Assembly (NCBI RefSeq): GCF_001015195.1 | Contig: NZ_LDES01000001.1 | Coordinates: 1 to 64,000, forward strand | DNA: 64,000 nucleotides | From: Sphingomonas sp. Y57 | GTDB taxonomy: Bacteria; Pseudomonadota; Alphaproteobacteria; Sphingomonadales; Sphingomonadaceae | Direction: 5' to 3' | Notes under the pieces: model-generated | The model's input: the letters and a program-made list of their open reading frames with translations, nothing else | Databases searched by the model: none | What the model was told of the DNA's origin: nothing | Shown here: one piece after another, positions 8,227 through 17,460 of the stretch | How positions within the stretch are numbered: position 1 is the first letter of the stretch | Layout of the letters: each line of letters begins with the position of its first letter | Program-made: the position numbers and the translations under genes

Positions 8227-8257
8227 GCATATTGCTGGTGGAAATGGAGACCATGCC

Positions 8258-8650
8258 ATGCGCGCTACTCTGTGCTTAATCGGCGCTATGTTGATGACTG
8301 CGGCCCTCCCTGCTCATGCGGCCAGGCCCGATCCCGAGGCGCGGCTCGCCAAGGCGCTGGAGGGACGCGAGGCCGGGAAGCCGGTCGATTGCATCCCGCT
8401 GCGCCAGATTCAGTCGACCGAGATCTTCGATCGGACAGCGATCCTCTACAAGGTCGGCGGCATCTGGTATCTGAACCGGCCGGCATCCGGGACGAATTTT
8501 CTCGACCGCGACGATATCCTGCTGACCGATACGCACAGTCCCAACCTGTGCAGCATCGATATCGTCCGATTGATCGACCAGTCGACCCGCTTCCCTAGCG
8601 GCTCGCTCGGCCTGGGCAAGTTCGTGCCCTACACGAAGAAGAAGGGCTGA
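8258..8650 (+). CDS. Conserved-looking exported protein, unknown function
   Basis: The 130-residue protein has signal peptide MRATLCLIGAMLMTAALPAHA. A small mature domain contains two Cys (PVDCIPLRQIQS and NLCSIDIVRLID) that could form a disulfide. The start ATG at 8258 has GGAG 8 nt upstream. It is a single gene between divergent and convergent neighbours. No function can be assigned. Confidence 0.72.
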   Translation: MRATLCLIGAMLMTAALPAHAARPDPEARLAKALEGREAGKPVDCIPLRQIQSTEIFDRTAILYKVGGIWYLNRPASGTNFLDRDDILLTDTHSPNLCSIDIVRLIDQSTRFPSGSLGLGKFVPYTKKKG

Positions 8651-8692
8651 CGCACACGGGACGCCGCGGGCCGTTCCGCAGCGGCGGGCGGC

Positions 8693-8956
8693 TTATTCGG
8701 CCGGCAGGTCTTTGCCCGTCGCATGATAGGCCAACTCACGCCGTACGGCCGGATCGTGCCGGCTTGCGGCGATGAGGGCCGGGTCGCGCGGCGCGCGCAC
8801 ACGGATGTGAACCGGGCCCGACATCGCATAGGGAATGATCCGATCACCCGTTGGTCGCGGCATGGACGGCGTCCGCGGGCGGATATCCAAGCTGGGTTGC
8901 GCCATGACGCCCGTACCGCTGATGATCGCCAGGGTGGCGGCCAACGTCCTGAACAT
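8693..8956 (-). CDS. Small exported protein, unknown
   Basis: This 87-residue frame begins MFRTLAATLAIISGTGVMAQ, a likely signal peptide, with AAGGAT upstream of the ATG at 8956. The mature part is Pro/Arg-rich (DIRPRTPSMPRPTGDRIIPY) without recognisable domains. The signal peptide and ribosome-binding site support a real gene, but it is short. Confidence 0.55.
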   Translation of the reverse strand: MFRTLAATLAIISGTGVMAQPSLDIRPRTPSMPRPTGDRIIPYAMSGPVHIRVRAPRDPALIAASRHDPAVRRELAYHATGKDLPAE

Positions 8957-9072
8957 CGCTCTATCCTTAAGCTTCGAATACGCAACCAACACTAGGCGCC
9001 TTATTACACCCGCCGTATCGCCGGAAAAAGTAAACTATCCGCACCCGGTCCTGCGGCGGCGGCGCAAAAGAA

Positions 9073-9096
9073 AAACGCCGGGGGGCCCCGGCGTTT
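9073..9096 (-). terminator. Rho-independent terminator of rplM-rpsI
   Basis: On the minus strand AAACGCCGGG and CCCGGCGTTT form a 10-bp stem with a 4-nt loop, followed by TTCTTTT. It lies about 30 nt past the rpsI stop codon. Confidence 0.85.
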
Positions 9097-9125
9097 CTCG
9101 TTCTTCGCGGTATCGAAGGGCTGGA

Positions 9126-9680
9126 TCAGCGCTTCGAGAACTGGAAGCTGCGGCGGGCCTTCGCCTTGCCGTACTTCTTACGCTCGACCGCGCGGCTGTC
9201 GCGGGTCAGGAAGCCTGCGGCCTTCACCGGCGCACGCAGGATCGGCTCATATTTGGTCAGCGCCTGGCTGATGCCGTGCTTGACCGCACCGGCCTGGCCC
9301 GAAAGGCCGCCGCCCTTGACGGTGGCGACAACGTCATACTGGCCCTCGCGCTCGGCAACGCCGAACGGCTGGTTGATGACGAGGCGCAGCGTCGGGCGCG
9401 CGAAATAGACTTCCTGGTCACGGCCGTTGACCGTGATCTTGCCGGTGCCGGGCTTCAGCCACACGCGGGCGACGGCGTCCTTGCGGCGGCCGGTCGCATA
9501 GGCACGGCCCTGCGCATCGATTTCCTGCTCGCGGAGCGGGGTCGTCGGAAGGACGGGGGCGGCAGCGGCCGGAGCAGCGGCTTCGTCGGTCGGGGCGGCA
9601 GCGGCGGCGGGAGCGGCCGGGGCGGGCGTCGCGCCGGTCAGTGCGGCGAGATCGGAAAGGGACTGGCGGTTGTCGGACAT
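9126..9680 (-). CDS. rpsI: 30S ribosomal protein S9, N-terminally extended
   Basis: The C-terminal ~130 residues are canonical S9: [20 protein letters not shown], then [20 protein letters not shown], ending [17 protein letters not shown]. Before this lies an extra ~50 residues of Ala/Pro-rich, low-complexity sequence, giving 184 residues instead of the usual ~130. The start overlaps the rplM stop (TAATG), so the two are translationally coupled as in most bacteria. Confidence 0.97.
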   Translation of the reverse strand: MSDNRQSLSDLAALTGATPAPAAPAAAAAPTDEAAAPAAAAPVLPTTPLREQEIDAQGRAYATGRRKDAVARVWLKPGTGKITVNGRDQEVYFARPTLRLVINQPFGVAEREGQYDVVATVKGGGLSGQAGAVKHGISQALTKYEPILRAPVKAAGFLTRDSRAVERKKYGKAKARRSFQFSKR

Positions 9681-10159
9681 TATGCGCCCACCTTGTTCTT
9701 GCGGTTCATCGACGCGATGTCGAGGACTTCAGGGTTCTGGGCGGCGTGCGGATGCTCCGCGCCCTTGAAGATGCGCAGGTTGCGCATCTGCTGACGGCCC
9801 AGCGGACCGCGCGGGATCATGCGCTCGATCGCCTTTTCCAGCACGCGCTCGGGGAAGCGGCCGTCGAGGACCTTGTCCGCGCGGGCTTCCTTGATGCCGC
9901 CGGCATAGCCGGTGTGGCGATAATAGACCTTCTGGGTCAGCTTCTTGCCGGTGAAGCGCACCTTCTCCGCATTGATGACGATGACGTTGTCGCCGCAATC
10001 GATGAAGGGGGTGTAGCTCGGCTTGTGCTTGCCGCGCAGGATGTTGGCGATGATCGAGGCGGCGCGGCCGACGATCAGCCCTTCCGCGTCGACGATGTGC
10101 CACTTCTTTTCCACCGTGGCGGGGGTCGCCACCTTGGTGGTCTTCATGAGCGCCTTCAT
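9680..10159 (-). CDS. rplM: 50S ribosomal protein L13
   Basis: The 159-residue protein contains [41 protein letters not shown] and [20 protein letters not shown], all diagnostic of L13, an early-assembling 23S rRNA-binding protein. The start is the ATG at 10159 (MKALMKTTK); an internal ATG at 10147 is an alternative with AAGG close upstream. It is the first gene of the rplM-rpsI operon. The 129-bp leader contains a short hairpin near 10200-10230 (GCCGC/GCGGC arms) of unknown function. Confidence 0.97.
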   Translation of the reverse strand: MKALMKTTKVATPATVEKKWHIVDAEGLIVGRAASIIANILRGKHKPSYTPFIDCGDNVIVINAEKVRFTGKKLTQKVYYRHTGYAGGIKEARADKVLDGRFPERVLEKAIERMIPRGPLGRQQMRNLRIFKGAEHPHAAQNPEVLDIASMNRKNKVGA

Positions 10160-10288
10160 GGGCCTGGACCTTCTTGTTTCGATCGTTCCAAATGAACGAC
10201 GCCGCCCGGTGAGGAGCGGCGTTGACGGGGTCCTAATGCGCGCAGACCCCGAAAGAGTCAAGAAAAATGGGCCTATTTTAATGAGGTA

Positions 10289-11368
10289 CTATGATACCCT
10301 TGATCTGTCCAAGCCGTGTCCTGCCCAGAGAAGGGCGGCCAGCAGCAGGACCGCCACGGCCTGATGCGCGATGGCAATGACGATGTCGACGCCGGTGAGA
10401 AGGGTCGCTACGCCAAGGCCGATCTGCACGACGATCAGTGTGGCGACCGCATGGACCGGGCCGACCTGGCCGCGCTTCCGAGCCGCGTGAGCGACGGCGA
10501 GGGCGGCGATCGCCGCGACCCAGGCCCACCAGCGGTGCACGAACTGCACGACGATCGGATTGTCATGGAGGTTGGCGAGGCCCTGGGACACGGTCCATCC
10601 GCCCGTGGGAAACCACTCCTCGCCCATCTTCGGCCAGGTCGCGAAAGCATAGCCTGCGCGCAGGCCGGCGACGAAGGCGCCGAGCATGATCTGCACCGCG
10701 AGGATCAGCACCGCAACGACGGCGAGGGCGGTCGGCCGGGCCGGAGGCGAGCCGGGATCGCGCGCCAGCCGGCGCAGGTCGAGCACGGTCCAGAACAGCG
10801 CCGAAAAGATCAGCAGCGCAGCGATCAGGTGGGTCGCGAGGCGGATGTGACTGACTTCGGTCCGCACCGACAGGCCCGAATAGACCATCCACCATCCGAT
10901 TACGCCCTGCAGGCCGCCGAGCGCGAAGATGCCGACCATGCGCCAGCCATAACCGGCCGGGATCGCGCGCTTCCACCAGGCGACAAGCATGACGCCGGCC
11001 AGCACCACGCCGATGGCGCGGGCCAGAAGCCGGTGCATATATTCCCAGAAATAGATTTCCTTGAAACCTTCCAGCGTCATCTGGAGGTTGAAGGCGGTAT
11101 ATTGCGGGATACGTTTGTAATTTTCGAACTCGGCCTGCCATTCGGCCTGGTTGAGCGGCGGGATGATGCCGCGCACCGGCTTCCATTCGGTGATCGACAG
11201 GCCCGACTCGGTCAGCCGCGTGATGCCGCCGACGACGACGATCGTGAACACCAGTACCGCCACCAGCAGCAGCCAGTTGGCCAGCGCGCTGGGACGGGGC
11301 GAAGGGACGGCGGGACGGCTAAGGATCGACATGGCCGCGCTCATGCGCCAGCCCGCTGCGGGGATCAA
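10289..11368 (-). CDS. ctaA: Heme A synthase (COX15/CtaA family)
   Basis: This multi-pass inner-membrane enzyme converts heme O to heme A for aa3-type oxidases. The family signature VVVGGITRLTESGLSITEWK occurs at the first membrane segment. The heme-ligand His residues lie in FWEYMHRLLAR, SHIRLATHLIAA, VQFVHRWWAW and AIAHQAVAVL. About eight membrane segments are visible. The TTG at 11368 has AAGGAG 9 nt upstream; ATGs at 11344 and 11332 lack a good ribosome-binding site but are possible starts. Confidence 0.93.
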   Translation of the reverse strand: MIPAAGWRMSAAMSILSRPAVPSPRPSALANWLLLVAVLVFTIVVVGGITRLTESGLSITEWKPVRGIIPPLNQAEWQAEFENYKRIPQYTAFNLQMTLEGFKEIYFWEYMHRLLARAIGVVLAGVMLVAWWKRAIPAGYGWRMVGIFALGGLQGVIGWWMVYSGLSVRTEVSHIRLATHLIAALLIFSALFWTVLDLRRLARDPGSPPARPTALAVVAVLILAVQIMLGAFVAGLRAGYAFATWPKMGEEWFPTGGWTVSQGLANLHDNPIVVQFVHRWWAWVAAIAALAVAHAARKRGQVGPVHAVATLIVVQIGLGVATLLTGVDIVIAIAHQAVAVLLLAALLWAGHGLDRSRVS

Positions 11369-11544
11369 GTATGGCGTCTCCTTGGCACCTGGGGATGCCG
11401 GGGTGCGACATCGGCCCGCCCGCCGGGGAATCCGGGAAGTTGACGGCCATGGCGGCGCGCCTTCGCGGGCATGAGGGGCGGGGGGAGGCCATTACTTACG
11501 AGATTGCAGTGGTTTCGCGCAATCGGCCCGCTTATCATGATCCC

Positions 11545-13803
11545 ATGCATGCACGGATCGAGCGGGAGGATGGGGTGGGCAAGCCCCGGCGTGGCGTCAC
11601 CAGGCGCAGTCTGCTGGTCGGTGGCGGTGCCGCGGCGGGGCTGATGCTGGGCTGGGCGGTCTGGCCGCGCCGCTACGCGCCCAATCTTGCGCTCGGGCCC
11701 GGCGAGCAGCTTTTCAACGCCTTCCTCAAGATCGCGACGGACGGGCGCGTCATTGTCGCCGTGCCGCAGGCGGAGATGGGGCAGGGCGTCTATACGTCGC
11801 TGCCGCAAATCCTGGCCGACGAGCTTGGCGCCGACTGGCGCACCGTCGGCGTCGAACCGGCACCGATCAATCCGGTCTATGCGAACAGCCTGCTGGCCGA
11901 GGAGCAGGCGCGCGAGCTGCTTCCCGCATGGCTCCACGCACCCGGTGCATGGGTAGCCCGCGAGGTCGCGGTCCGGATGAACCTGACGCTCACCGGCGGC
12001 TCCTCCTCGATCCGCAGCTTCGAGGCGCGGCTGCGCGAGGCGGGGGCGGCGGCGCGCAGCCTGTTGTGCATGGCGGCGGCGGACCGTTGGGGGATCGACT
12101 GGAAGGCGTGCGACACCGAAGCGGGCTTCGTCGTGCGCGGTGGCGATCGGCTGCGGTTCGGCGAACTGGCCGAGGCCGCGGCCCGCTTGACGCCGCCTGC
12201 CGAGCTGCTGCTGCGCGAGGGAGATGAGCGAACGTTGGTCGGCCGTCCGGTGCCCCGGCTCGACCTGCCGGCGAAGGTCGACGGCAGCGCGCAGATGGGC
12301 GCCGACATCCGGCTGCCCGGCATGGTCTATGCCTCGATCGCGCACGGCCCCTATGGTGACGCGCATCCGGTGAAGATGGCGACTGCTGCGGCGGACGAGA
12401 CGCACGGCGTGATGGCTGTGCTCACCAATCCCGGCTGGGTCGCGGTCGTGGCGACCAACTGGTGGGCCGCCGATCGCGGGCTGGAGGCGCTCGCGGTCGA
12501 ATTCGAGACGCGGGGCCCGCGTCCCGACGATGGCAGCGTGCGCAGGGTGATGGCTGCTGCGCTCGACAAGGGGGAGGCGAAGCGCTTCGTCGAGCGTGGC
12601 GATCCCGATGCGGCCCTGGCCGGCCAAGGCGTGGTCACCGCCGCCTACTCGGTACCGATGATTGCCCATGCGGCGATGGAGACCCTCACCGCGACCGCCC
12701 GTTTCGGCGATGGCGGGCTGGAGGTCTGGGTGCCGACCCAGGCGGCCCCCATGGCGCGTGCGGCGGTGGCGAGGGCCGTCGGCCTCGACGAGGGCCGCGT
12801 GACGATCTACCCGACGCTCATCGGCGGCGGTTTCGGTCGCAAGACCGAGGTACAGGCGGCCGTTGAGGCGGCGATCATCGCGTCCAAGATTCGGAAGCCT
12901 GTCCAGCTCATATGGTCTCGTAAGGAAGACATCCAGCACAGCCGGTTCCGTCCGCCCGCGGCAGCCCGGCTGAAGGCGAAGCTCGGCCCGGCCGGGGCGA
13001 TCGCGGGCTGGTCGGCACGGGTCGCGGCGCCTTCGACCAATGCCGAAATGATGGCGCGGCTGACCGGCGGCGAGAGCAAGGCGAGCTATGGTCCCGACCG
13101 GGGCGTCGTGGAGGGGGCCGCGCCCCCCTACGCGATCGCGGCGCTGGCGGTCGAGCATGTCGAGGCGGCTATCGGCGTGCCGACCGGCGCGTGGCGATCG
13201 GTCGCCAACAGCTACACGGCGTTCTTCACCGAAAGCTTCGTCGACGAGTTGGCTCTGGCCGCCGGCCTCGATCCGCTATCCTTCCGGATGCAGGCATTGG
13301 GCGGCCAGCCCCGCCTCGCGCGCTGCCTGCAGATGGCGGCCTCGATCGGCGCGTGGCAGGGCGGGGAGCCGGGCACGGGCCAGGGGCTCGCCGTGCACAG
13401 TTGTTTCGGCAGCCATGTCGCGATGCTGGTCGAGGCCCGTGTCGAAGGCGATCAGGTCAAGGTTCCCAACGTCACGGCTGTCGTCGACATCGGGCGGACG
13501 ATTCATCCCGATATCGTCCGCCAGCAGATCGAGGGCGGCATCCTCTGGGGCCTGGCCAACGCCTTCGGCAACGGCATCTCGATCCGGGACGGCGTCGTGA
13601 CCGCTCAGAATTTCGATGGGCTGGGTCTGCCGGACCTGGGCTCGACGCCGGAGATAAGAGTGGAAATCATTCCGTCAGAACTGCCACCCGGCGGGGCAGG
13701 CGAGATCGCTGTACCGCCGGTGGCACCGGCGGTCGCCAATGCGATCTTCGCCGCCACCGGCAAGCGTCTCCGTCATCTGCCGCTGAGGCTGTCCGACGCA
13801 TGA
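11545..13803 (+). CDS. Tat-exported molybdopterin-binding oxidoreductase large subunit (IorB / xanthine dehydrogenase family)
   Basis: This 752-residue protein begins with a twin-arginine signal (TRRSLLVGGGAAAGLMLGW). The aldehyde oxidase/xanthine dehydrogenase molybdopterin-binding fold follows. AEMGQGVYTSLPQILADEL, IGGGFGRKTEVQA near residue 426 and PPGGAGEIAVPPVAPA near residue 714 (catalytic Glu in GAGE) match the isoquinoline 1-oxidoreductase beta-subunit branch. Such enzymes hydroxylate N-heterocycles or oxidise aldehydes, usually with a separate [2Fe-2S] subunit; none is adjacent. The 3' end overlaps hemH by ATGA. Confidence 0.88.
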   Translation: MHARIEREDGVGKPRRGVTRRSLLVGGGAAAGLMLGWAVWPRRYAPNLALGPGEQLFNAFLKIATDGRVIVAVPQAEMGQGVYTSLPQILADELGADWRTVGVEPAPINPVYANSLLAEEQARELLPAWLHAPGAWVAREVAVRMNLTLTGGSSSIRSFEARLREAGAAARSLLCMAAADRWGIDWKACDTEAGFVVRGGDRLRFGELAEAAARLTPPAELLLREGDERTLVGRPVPRLDLPAKVDGSAQMGADIRLPGMVYASIAHGPYGDAHPVKMATAAADETHGVMAVLTNPGWVAVVATNWWAADRGLEALAVEFETRGPRPDDGSVRRVMAAALDKGEAKRFVERGDPDAALAGQGVVTAAYSVPMIAHAAMETLTATARFGDGGLEVWVPTQAAPMARAAVARAVGLDEGRVTIYPTLIGGGFGRKTEVQAAVEAAIIASKIRKPVQLIWSRKEDIQHSRFRPPAAARLKAKLGPAGAIAGWSARVAAPSTNAEMMARLTGGESKASYGPDRGVVEGAAPPYAIAALAVEHVEAAIGVPTGAWRSVANSYTAFFTESFVDELALAAGLDPLSFRMQALGGQPRLARCLQMAASIGAWQGGEPGTGQGLAVHSCFGSHVAMLVEARVEGDQVKVPNVTAVVDIGRTIHPDIVRQQIEGGILWGLANAFGNGISIRDGVVTAQNFDGLGLPDLGSTPEIRVEIIPSELPPGGAGEIAVPPVAPAVANAIFAATGKRLRHLPLRLSDA

Positions 13804-14810
13804 GCACATTGCCGGAAGGGCATCGGCCCATCGCCGCGCCGAAGGTCGGCGTGCTGATCGTCAACCTGGGGACGCCGGACGCACCGACGCCCGGCGCGGT
13901 GAAGCGCTATCTGCGCGAATTCCTGTCGGACCGGCGCGTGGTGGAAATTCCGCCGATCGTCTGGCAGCCGATCCTGCGCGGCATCATCCTCAATGTCCGA
14001 CCGCGCAAGTCGGCCCATGCCTATGCGCAGGTATGGAGCGAGGAGGGATCGCCGCTCGCCGCGATCACCGCCCGCCAGGCGCGGGCGCTGCAGGCCCGCC
14101 TCGGCGACCGGGCGATCGTCGATCATGCGATGCGCTACGGAAACCCGGCGATCGCCGAGCGGATCGCGGCGCTGCGGGCCGTGGGATGCGACCGCATCCT
14201 GATCGCGCCCCTCTACCCGCAATATAGCGGGGCGACGACCGCGACGGCCCATGACGCCGTCTTCGCGGCGCTTGCGCAGATGCGGTGGCAACCGGCTCTC
14301 CGCACGCTGCCGCCCTATTTCGATCATCCGGCCTATATCGAGGCGCTCGCCGCCTCGGTGCGCGAGGGTCTGGCCGCTTCGCACGGAGAGCCCGAGGCGA
14401 TCCTCGCCAGCTTCCACGGCATGCCGGCGCGTACGCTCGACCTCGGCGACCCCTATCATTGCCACTGCCGCAAGACCGCGCGGCTGCTGGGCGAGGCGCT
14501 GGGCCGCGATGTGCTCGTCTCCTTTCAGTCGCGCTTCGGGCGCGCCCGCTGGCTCGAACCCTCGACCGAGGAGATGCTCGGGCGGCTCGCCGCTGACGGT
14601 GTCCGGCGGCTGGCCGTGATCGCTCCGGGCTTCTCTGTCGACTGCCTGGAGACACTGGAGGAGCTGGCGATCCGCGGGCGTGACCAGTTCCTGGCGGCGG
14701 GGGGCGAGAGCTTCGCCTATCTCCCCTGTCTCAACGATGGCGACCCCGGCATGGCGATGCTCGAGACGCTGATCGGCGAGGAGCTGGCGGGCTGGATCGA
14801 TCGCTGCTGA
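13800..14810 (+). CDS. hemH: Ferrochelatase
   Basis: The 336-residue enzyme inserts Fe2+ into protoporphyrin IX, the last step of protoheme synthesis. Motifs seen include VLIVNLGTPDAPTPGAVKRY, PLYPQYSGATTAT, the metal-site His in SFHGMPART and the Glu in PGFSVDCLETLEELA. YHCHCRKT provides extra Cys residues, possibly for a [2Fe-2S] cluster as in some proteobacterial ferrochelatases. The ATG overlaps the stop of the upstream gene, so translation is probably coupled. Confidence 0.95.
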   Translation: MSTLPEGHRPIAAPKVGVLIVNLGTPDAPTPGAVKRYLREFLSDRRVVEIPPIVWQPILRGIILNVRPRKSAHAYAQVWSEEGSPLAAITARQARALQARLGDRAIVDHAMRYGNPAIAERIAALRAVGCDRILIAPLYPQYSGATTATAHDAVFAALAQMRWQPALRTLPPYFDHPAYIEALAASVREGLAASHGEPEAILASFHGMPARTLDLGDPYHCHCRKTARLLGEALGRDVLVSFQSRFGRARWLEPSTEEMLGRLAADGVRRLAVIAPGFSVDCLETLEELAIRGRDQFLAAGGESFAYLPCLNDGDPGMAMLETLIGEELAGWIDRC

Positions 14811-14888
14811 TCGCCCTGCGGCGGTGCTCTTCCAACTGTCATGAATTTCTGCGCAGGAAACTTCCGTCGGACAGGCGGAGGCTTTCGA

Positions 14889-15007
14889 CCTTGATTGTTT
14901 GAGGCGGGATCGGCCTCAAACGATCAAGGCCTCGACCATGTGAAAAGAGCCTGATTTACGTCATCGGCGGACGCGCTTTGCGCTTCCACCTCAAACGATC
15001 AGGCTCT
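14889..15007. repeat. Nested intergenic inverted repeats upstream of phbB
   Basis: 14889-14905 and 14913-14929 are 17-nt arms (CCTTGATtGTTTGAGGC / GCCTCAAACGATCAAGG, one mismatch) with a 7-nt loop. A second pair, AGAGCCTGAT at 14946-14955 and ATCAGGCTCT at 14998-15007, encloses another copy of the direct 13-mer CCTCAAACGATCA (14914-14926 and 14989-15001). The block occupies most of the 228-bp hemH-phbB gap and looks like a dispersed palindromic element. Confidence 0.7.
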
Positions 15008-15038
15008 AGCATCGGGCCGATTCTATGGGAGATCAGTT

Positions 15039-15761
15039 ATGGCGCGGGTTGCGATCGTTACCGGTGGGACCAGGGGTATCGGCGAGGCGATCAGCCTGGC
15101 GCTCAGGGACGCGGGCGTGGCCGTCGCCGCCAACTATGCCGGTAACGAGGAACGCGCCAGGGCCTTCACGGAGAGGACCGGTATCCGAAGCTACAAGTGG
15201 GATGTCGCGGACTATGACGCGTGTCACAAGGGCGTCGAGCAGGTCGAGGCCGAACTGGGGCCGGTCGATATCGTCGTCAACAACGCCGGCATCACCCGCG
15301 ATGGCACGCTGCTCAAGATGACCTACCAGGATTGGAAGGACGTCATGGACACCAATCTGGGCGGCTGCTTCAACATGGCGAAGGCGACCTTTCCCGGCAT
15401 GCGCGCGCGGGGCTGGGGCCGGATCGTCAACATCGGATCGATCAACGGCCAGGCCGGCCAGTACGGCCAGGTCAATTATGCCGCCGCGAAATCGGGCATC
15501 CACGGCTTCACCAAGGCGTTGGCTCAGGAAGGCGCCAAGGCAGGTGTGACCGTCAACGCGATCGCGCCGGGCTATATCGACACCGACATGGTCGCCGCGG
15601 TGCCGCAGGACGTGCTCGCCAAGATCGTCGCCAAGATCCCCGTCGGCCGCCTCGGCCATGCCGAAGAGATCGCGCGCGGCGTCGTCTTCCTGTGCGGCGA
15701 GGATGCGGGCTTCGTCACCGGATCGACGCTGTCGATCAACGGCGGCCAGCACATGTACTGA
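15039..15761 (+). CDS. phbB: Acetoacetyl-CoA reductase
   Basis: The 240-residue SDR enzyme reduces acetoacetyl-CoA to (R)-3-hydroxybutyryl-CoA with NADPH for polyhydroxybutyrate synthesis. Visible are the cofactor loop TGGTRGIGEAI, VNNAGITRDGTLLKMTYQDW, the catalytic Ser in VNIGSINGQAGQ and the YAAAKSG Tyr/Lys pair near residue 147. The end, GGQHMY, is typical of PhbB. No phbA or phaC is in the window. Confidence 0.94.
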   Translation: MARVAIVTGGTRGIGEAISLALRDAGVAVAANYAGNEERARAFTERTGIRSYKWDVADYDACHKGVEQVEAELGPVDIVVNNAGITRDGTLLKMTYQDWKDVMDTNLGGCFNMAKATFPGMRARGWGRIVNIGSINGQAGQYGQVNYAAAKSGIHGFTKALAQEGAKAGVTVNAIAPGYIDTDMVAAVPQDVLAKIVAKIPVGRLGHAEEIARGVVFLCGEDAGFVTGSTLSINGGQHMY

Positions 15762-15787
15762 ACCCCGGTAGGGAGGCTGACAGTCGG

Positions 15788-16024
15788 ATGGCGGGGCCGG
15801 TCAAGCGCTCGGTGAACATCGCCGGCCATGCCACGTCGATCACCCTGGAGCCGATCTTCTGGGAGGCGCTCGTCCGCGCGGCCGGGGAGGAGGGAATTCC
15901 GCTCAATGCCCTGGTTGCCCGGATCGACTTCGAACGGATCGCCGACGACGACTTGCCCAACCTCGCCTCGGCGATCCGGGTCTGGCTGTTCCGTCGCGCC
16001 CTGGCAGCGGCGGGGAAGGACTGA
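15788..16024 (+). CDS. Ribbon-helix-helix domain protein
   Basis: This 78-residue protein reads KRSVNIAGHATSITLEPIFW then LRVWLF-type ending (AIRVWLFRRALAAA). It matches the RHH_4-type domain in which an N-terminal strand and two helices bind DNA as a dimer. It begins 26 nt after phbB, with GGGAGG upstream, and may be co-transcribed. Target unknown. Confidence 0.8.
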   Translation: MAGPVKRSVNIAGHATSITLEPIFWEALVRAAGEEGIPLNALVARIDFERIADDDLPNLASAIRVWLFRRALAAAGKD

Positions 16025-16047
16025 GGCGGCCGGTCCTCCGCGACGGG

Positions 16048-17358
16048 TCAGAACGGAAAGAAGTACAGGATCGCCAGCATCGCGACGCCGAACGTTATCA
16101 GGTTCAGCGGCAACCCGATCCGGACGAAGTCCATGTAGCGATAACCCGCCATCTGATAGACGATGACGTTGGTCTGATAACCGAAGGGCGTCGCGAAGGC
16201 GGCGCTCGCCGCCATCATCACCCCGACCAGGAACGGCCTCGGGCTGACGCCAAGGCTGTCCGCCAGTGCCACTGCCACGGGCGTCACGAGCACGGCGACA
16301 GTCGCGTTGGAAAGCAGCTCGGTCAGCACCATCGTCAACAGATAGAGCACTGCCAGCGCGGCCACCGGGCTGAGCCCGTGGACGCTCGCGATCAGCAGGC
16401 GCGAGGCGGCGTCGGCGAGGCCGCTTTCCTCCATGGCGATGCCGATCACCACCATGCCGGCGATCAGGATCAGGATTTCGGGCTTGAGCCCGCGATAGGC
16501 CTCGTCGGCGCTGACGACGCGCAGCAGGATAAGCACCACCGCGCCCGCGAAGGCGGTCGACGCGATCGGCGCGACGCCGACGGCGGCGAGCAGGACCGCG
16601 CCGACGAAGATCGCCAGGGCCAATGCTGCCTTGCGAGGGTTCAGCGGGCGCTTCTGGGCGAAAAGCTGGGAATCGCCGATCTGGGCGTTGGGAATGTGCA
16701 GCGGATCGATCGGCGTGGTTGCCCCTTGGCGCTGCTCGGTTTCGTGGCGGCCGCCGAGCAGCCTGCCGCTCAGGAAGAAGAGGTAGAGCCCGCCCGCCAG
16801 CGCCATTGGTATGCCGACGGGCGTGATCTCGAATATCCCGAAGCGTGGTTGTCCGGCGACGCTCGCCATGTCGTCGACCAGCAGGTTGGTGGATGTGCCG
16901 ATCAGCGTGCAGCAGCCCGTCAGGATGGTGATGTAGGAAAGGGGAATCAGGAAGCGTTTCGGCGAGAGTTTCAGCGCATTGGCGACGTCGCGTACCACCG
17001 GGGCGCCCAGCACCACGATCGGAGTCGAGTTGAGGAAGCAGGAGACCGAGCCGATCATCGCCAGCAGCAGCCAGATGCCGGTTGCTCCGAAGCGGCGGCA
17101 CAGCGTCACCGCAGTGGCGATCGCGCGGTCGAGCAGGCCCGACAGCTCCAGCGCATAGGCGATGACGAACAGCGACGCGAGCGCGATGATCGCCGGGCTG
17201 GCGAATGCGCCCTGGACGTCGATCGGCCGGACGACGCCGGTCATCAGCAGCACGGCCGCCCCCGACAGCGCGACCACGTCGGCGCGAACCTTGTCGAGGA
17301 TCAGCGCGGCGACGACCGCGGCAAGAACAACCAAGGTGATGATCTGGTCGGCCGTCAT
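16048..17358 (-). CDS. SLC13/DASS-type anion permease
   Basis: The 436-residue inner-membrane protein has two repeated transporter halves. Each has an SNT-like anion/Na+ site: LNSTPIVVLGAPVV with GTSTNLLVDD in the first half, and LLSNATVAVLVTPVA with TPFGYQTNVIVYQMAG in the second. The family moves dicarboxylates, sulfate or related anions with Na+. Members of this subgroup often carry central TrkA-C domains; here the linker is short (about 50 residues) and lacks them. Substrate unknown. Confidence 0.85.
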   Translation of the reverse strand: MTADQIITLVVLAAVVAALILDKVRADVVALSGAAVLLMTGVVRPIDVQGAFASPAIIALASLFVIAYALELSGLLDRAIATAVTLCRRFGATGIWLLLAMIGSVSCFLNSTPIVVLGAPVVRDVANALKLSPKRFLIPLSYITILTGCCTLIGTSTNLLVDDMASVAGQPRFGIFEITPVGIPMALAGGLYLFFLSGRLLGGRHETEQRQGATTPIDPLHIPNAQIGDSQLFAQKRPLNPRKAALALAIFVGAVLLAAVGVAPIASTAFAGAVVLILLRVVSADEAYRGLKPEILILIAGMVVIGIAMEESGLADAASRLLIASVHGLSPVAALAVLYLLTMVLTELLSNATVAVLVTPVAVALADSLGVSPRPFLVGVMMAASAAFATPFGYQTNVIVYQMAGYRYMDFVRIGLPLNLITFGVAMLAILYFFPF

Positions 17359-17460
17359 GCGGCCCCTGCGTCGGCCCGTCCCGCCGGCCTGTCAACGCCT
17401 TGCTGCTGTAATCGCTGATTTTTGTCTGGAGGATGGTCCGAGATTTGTTATCACTCCCGC

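Noticed and set aside
11365-13158. Minus-strand open frame opposite the molybdopterin subunit
   Set aside because: Biased composition and no start signal; the plus strand carries family motifs.
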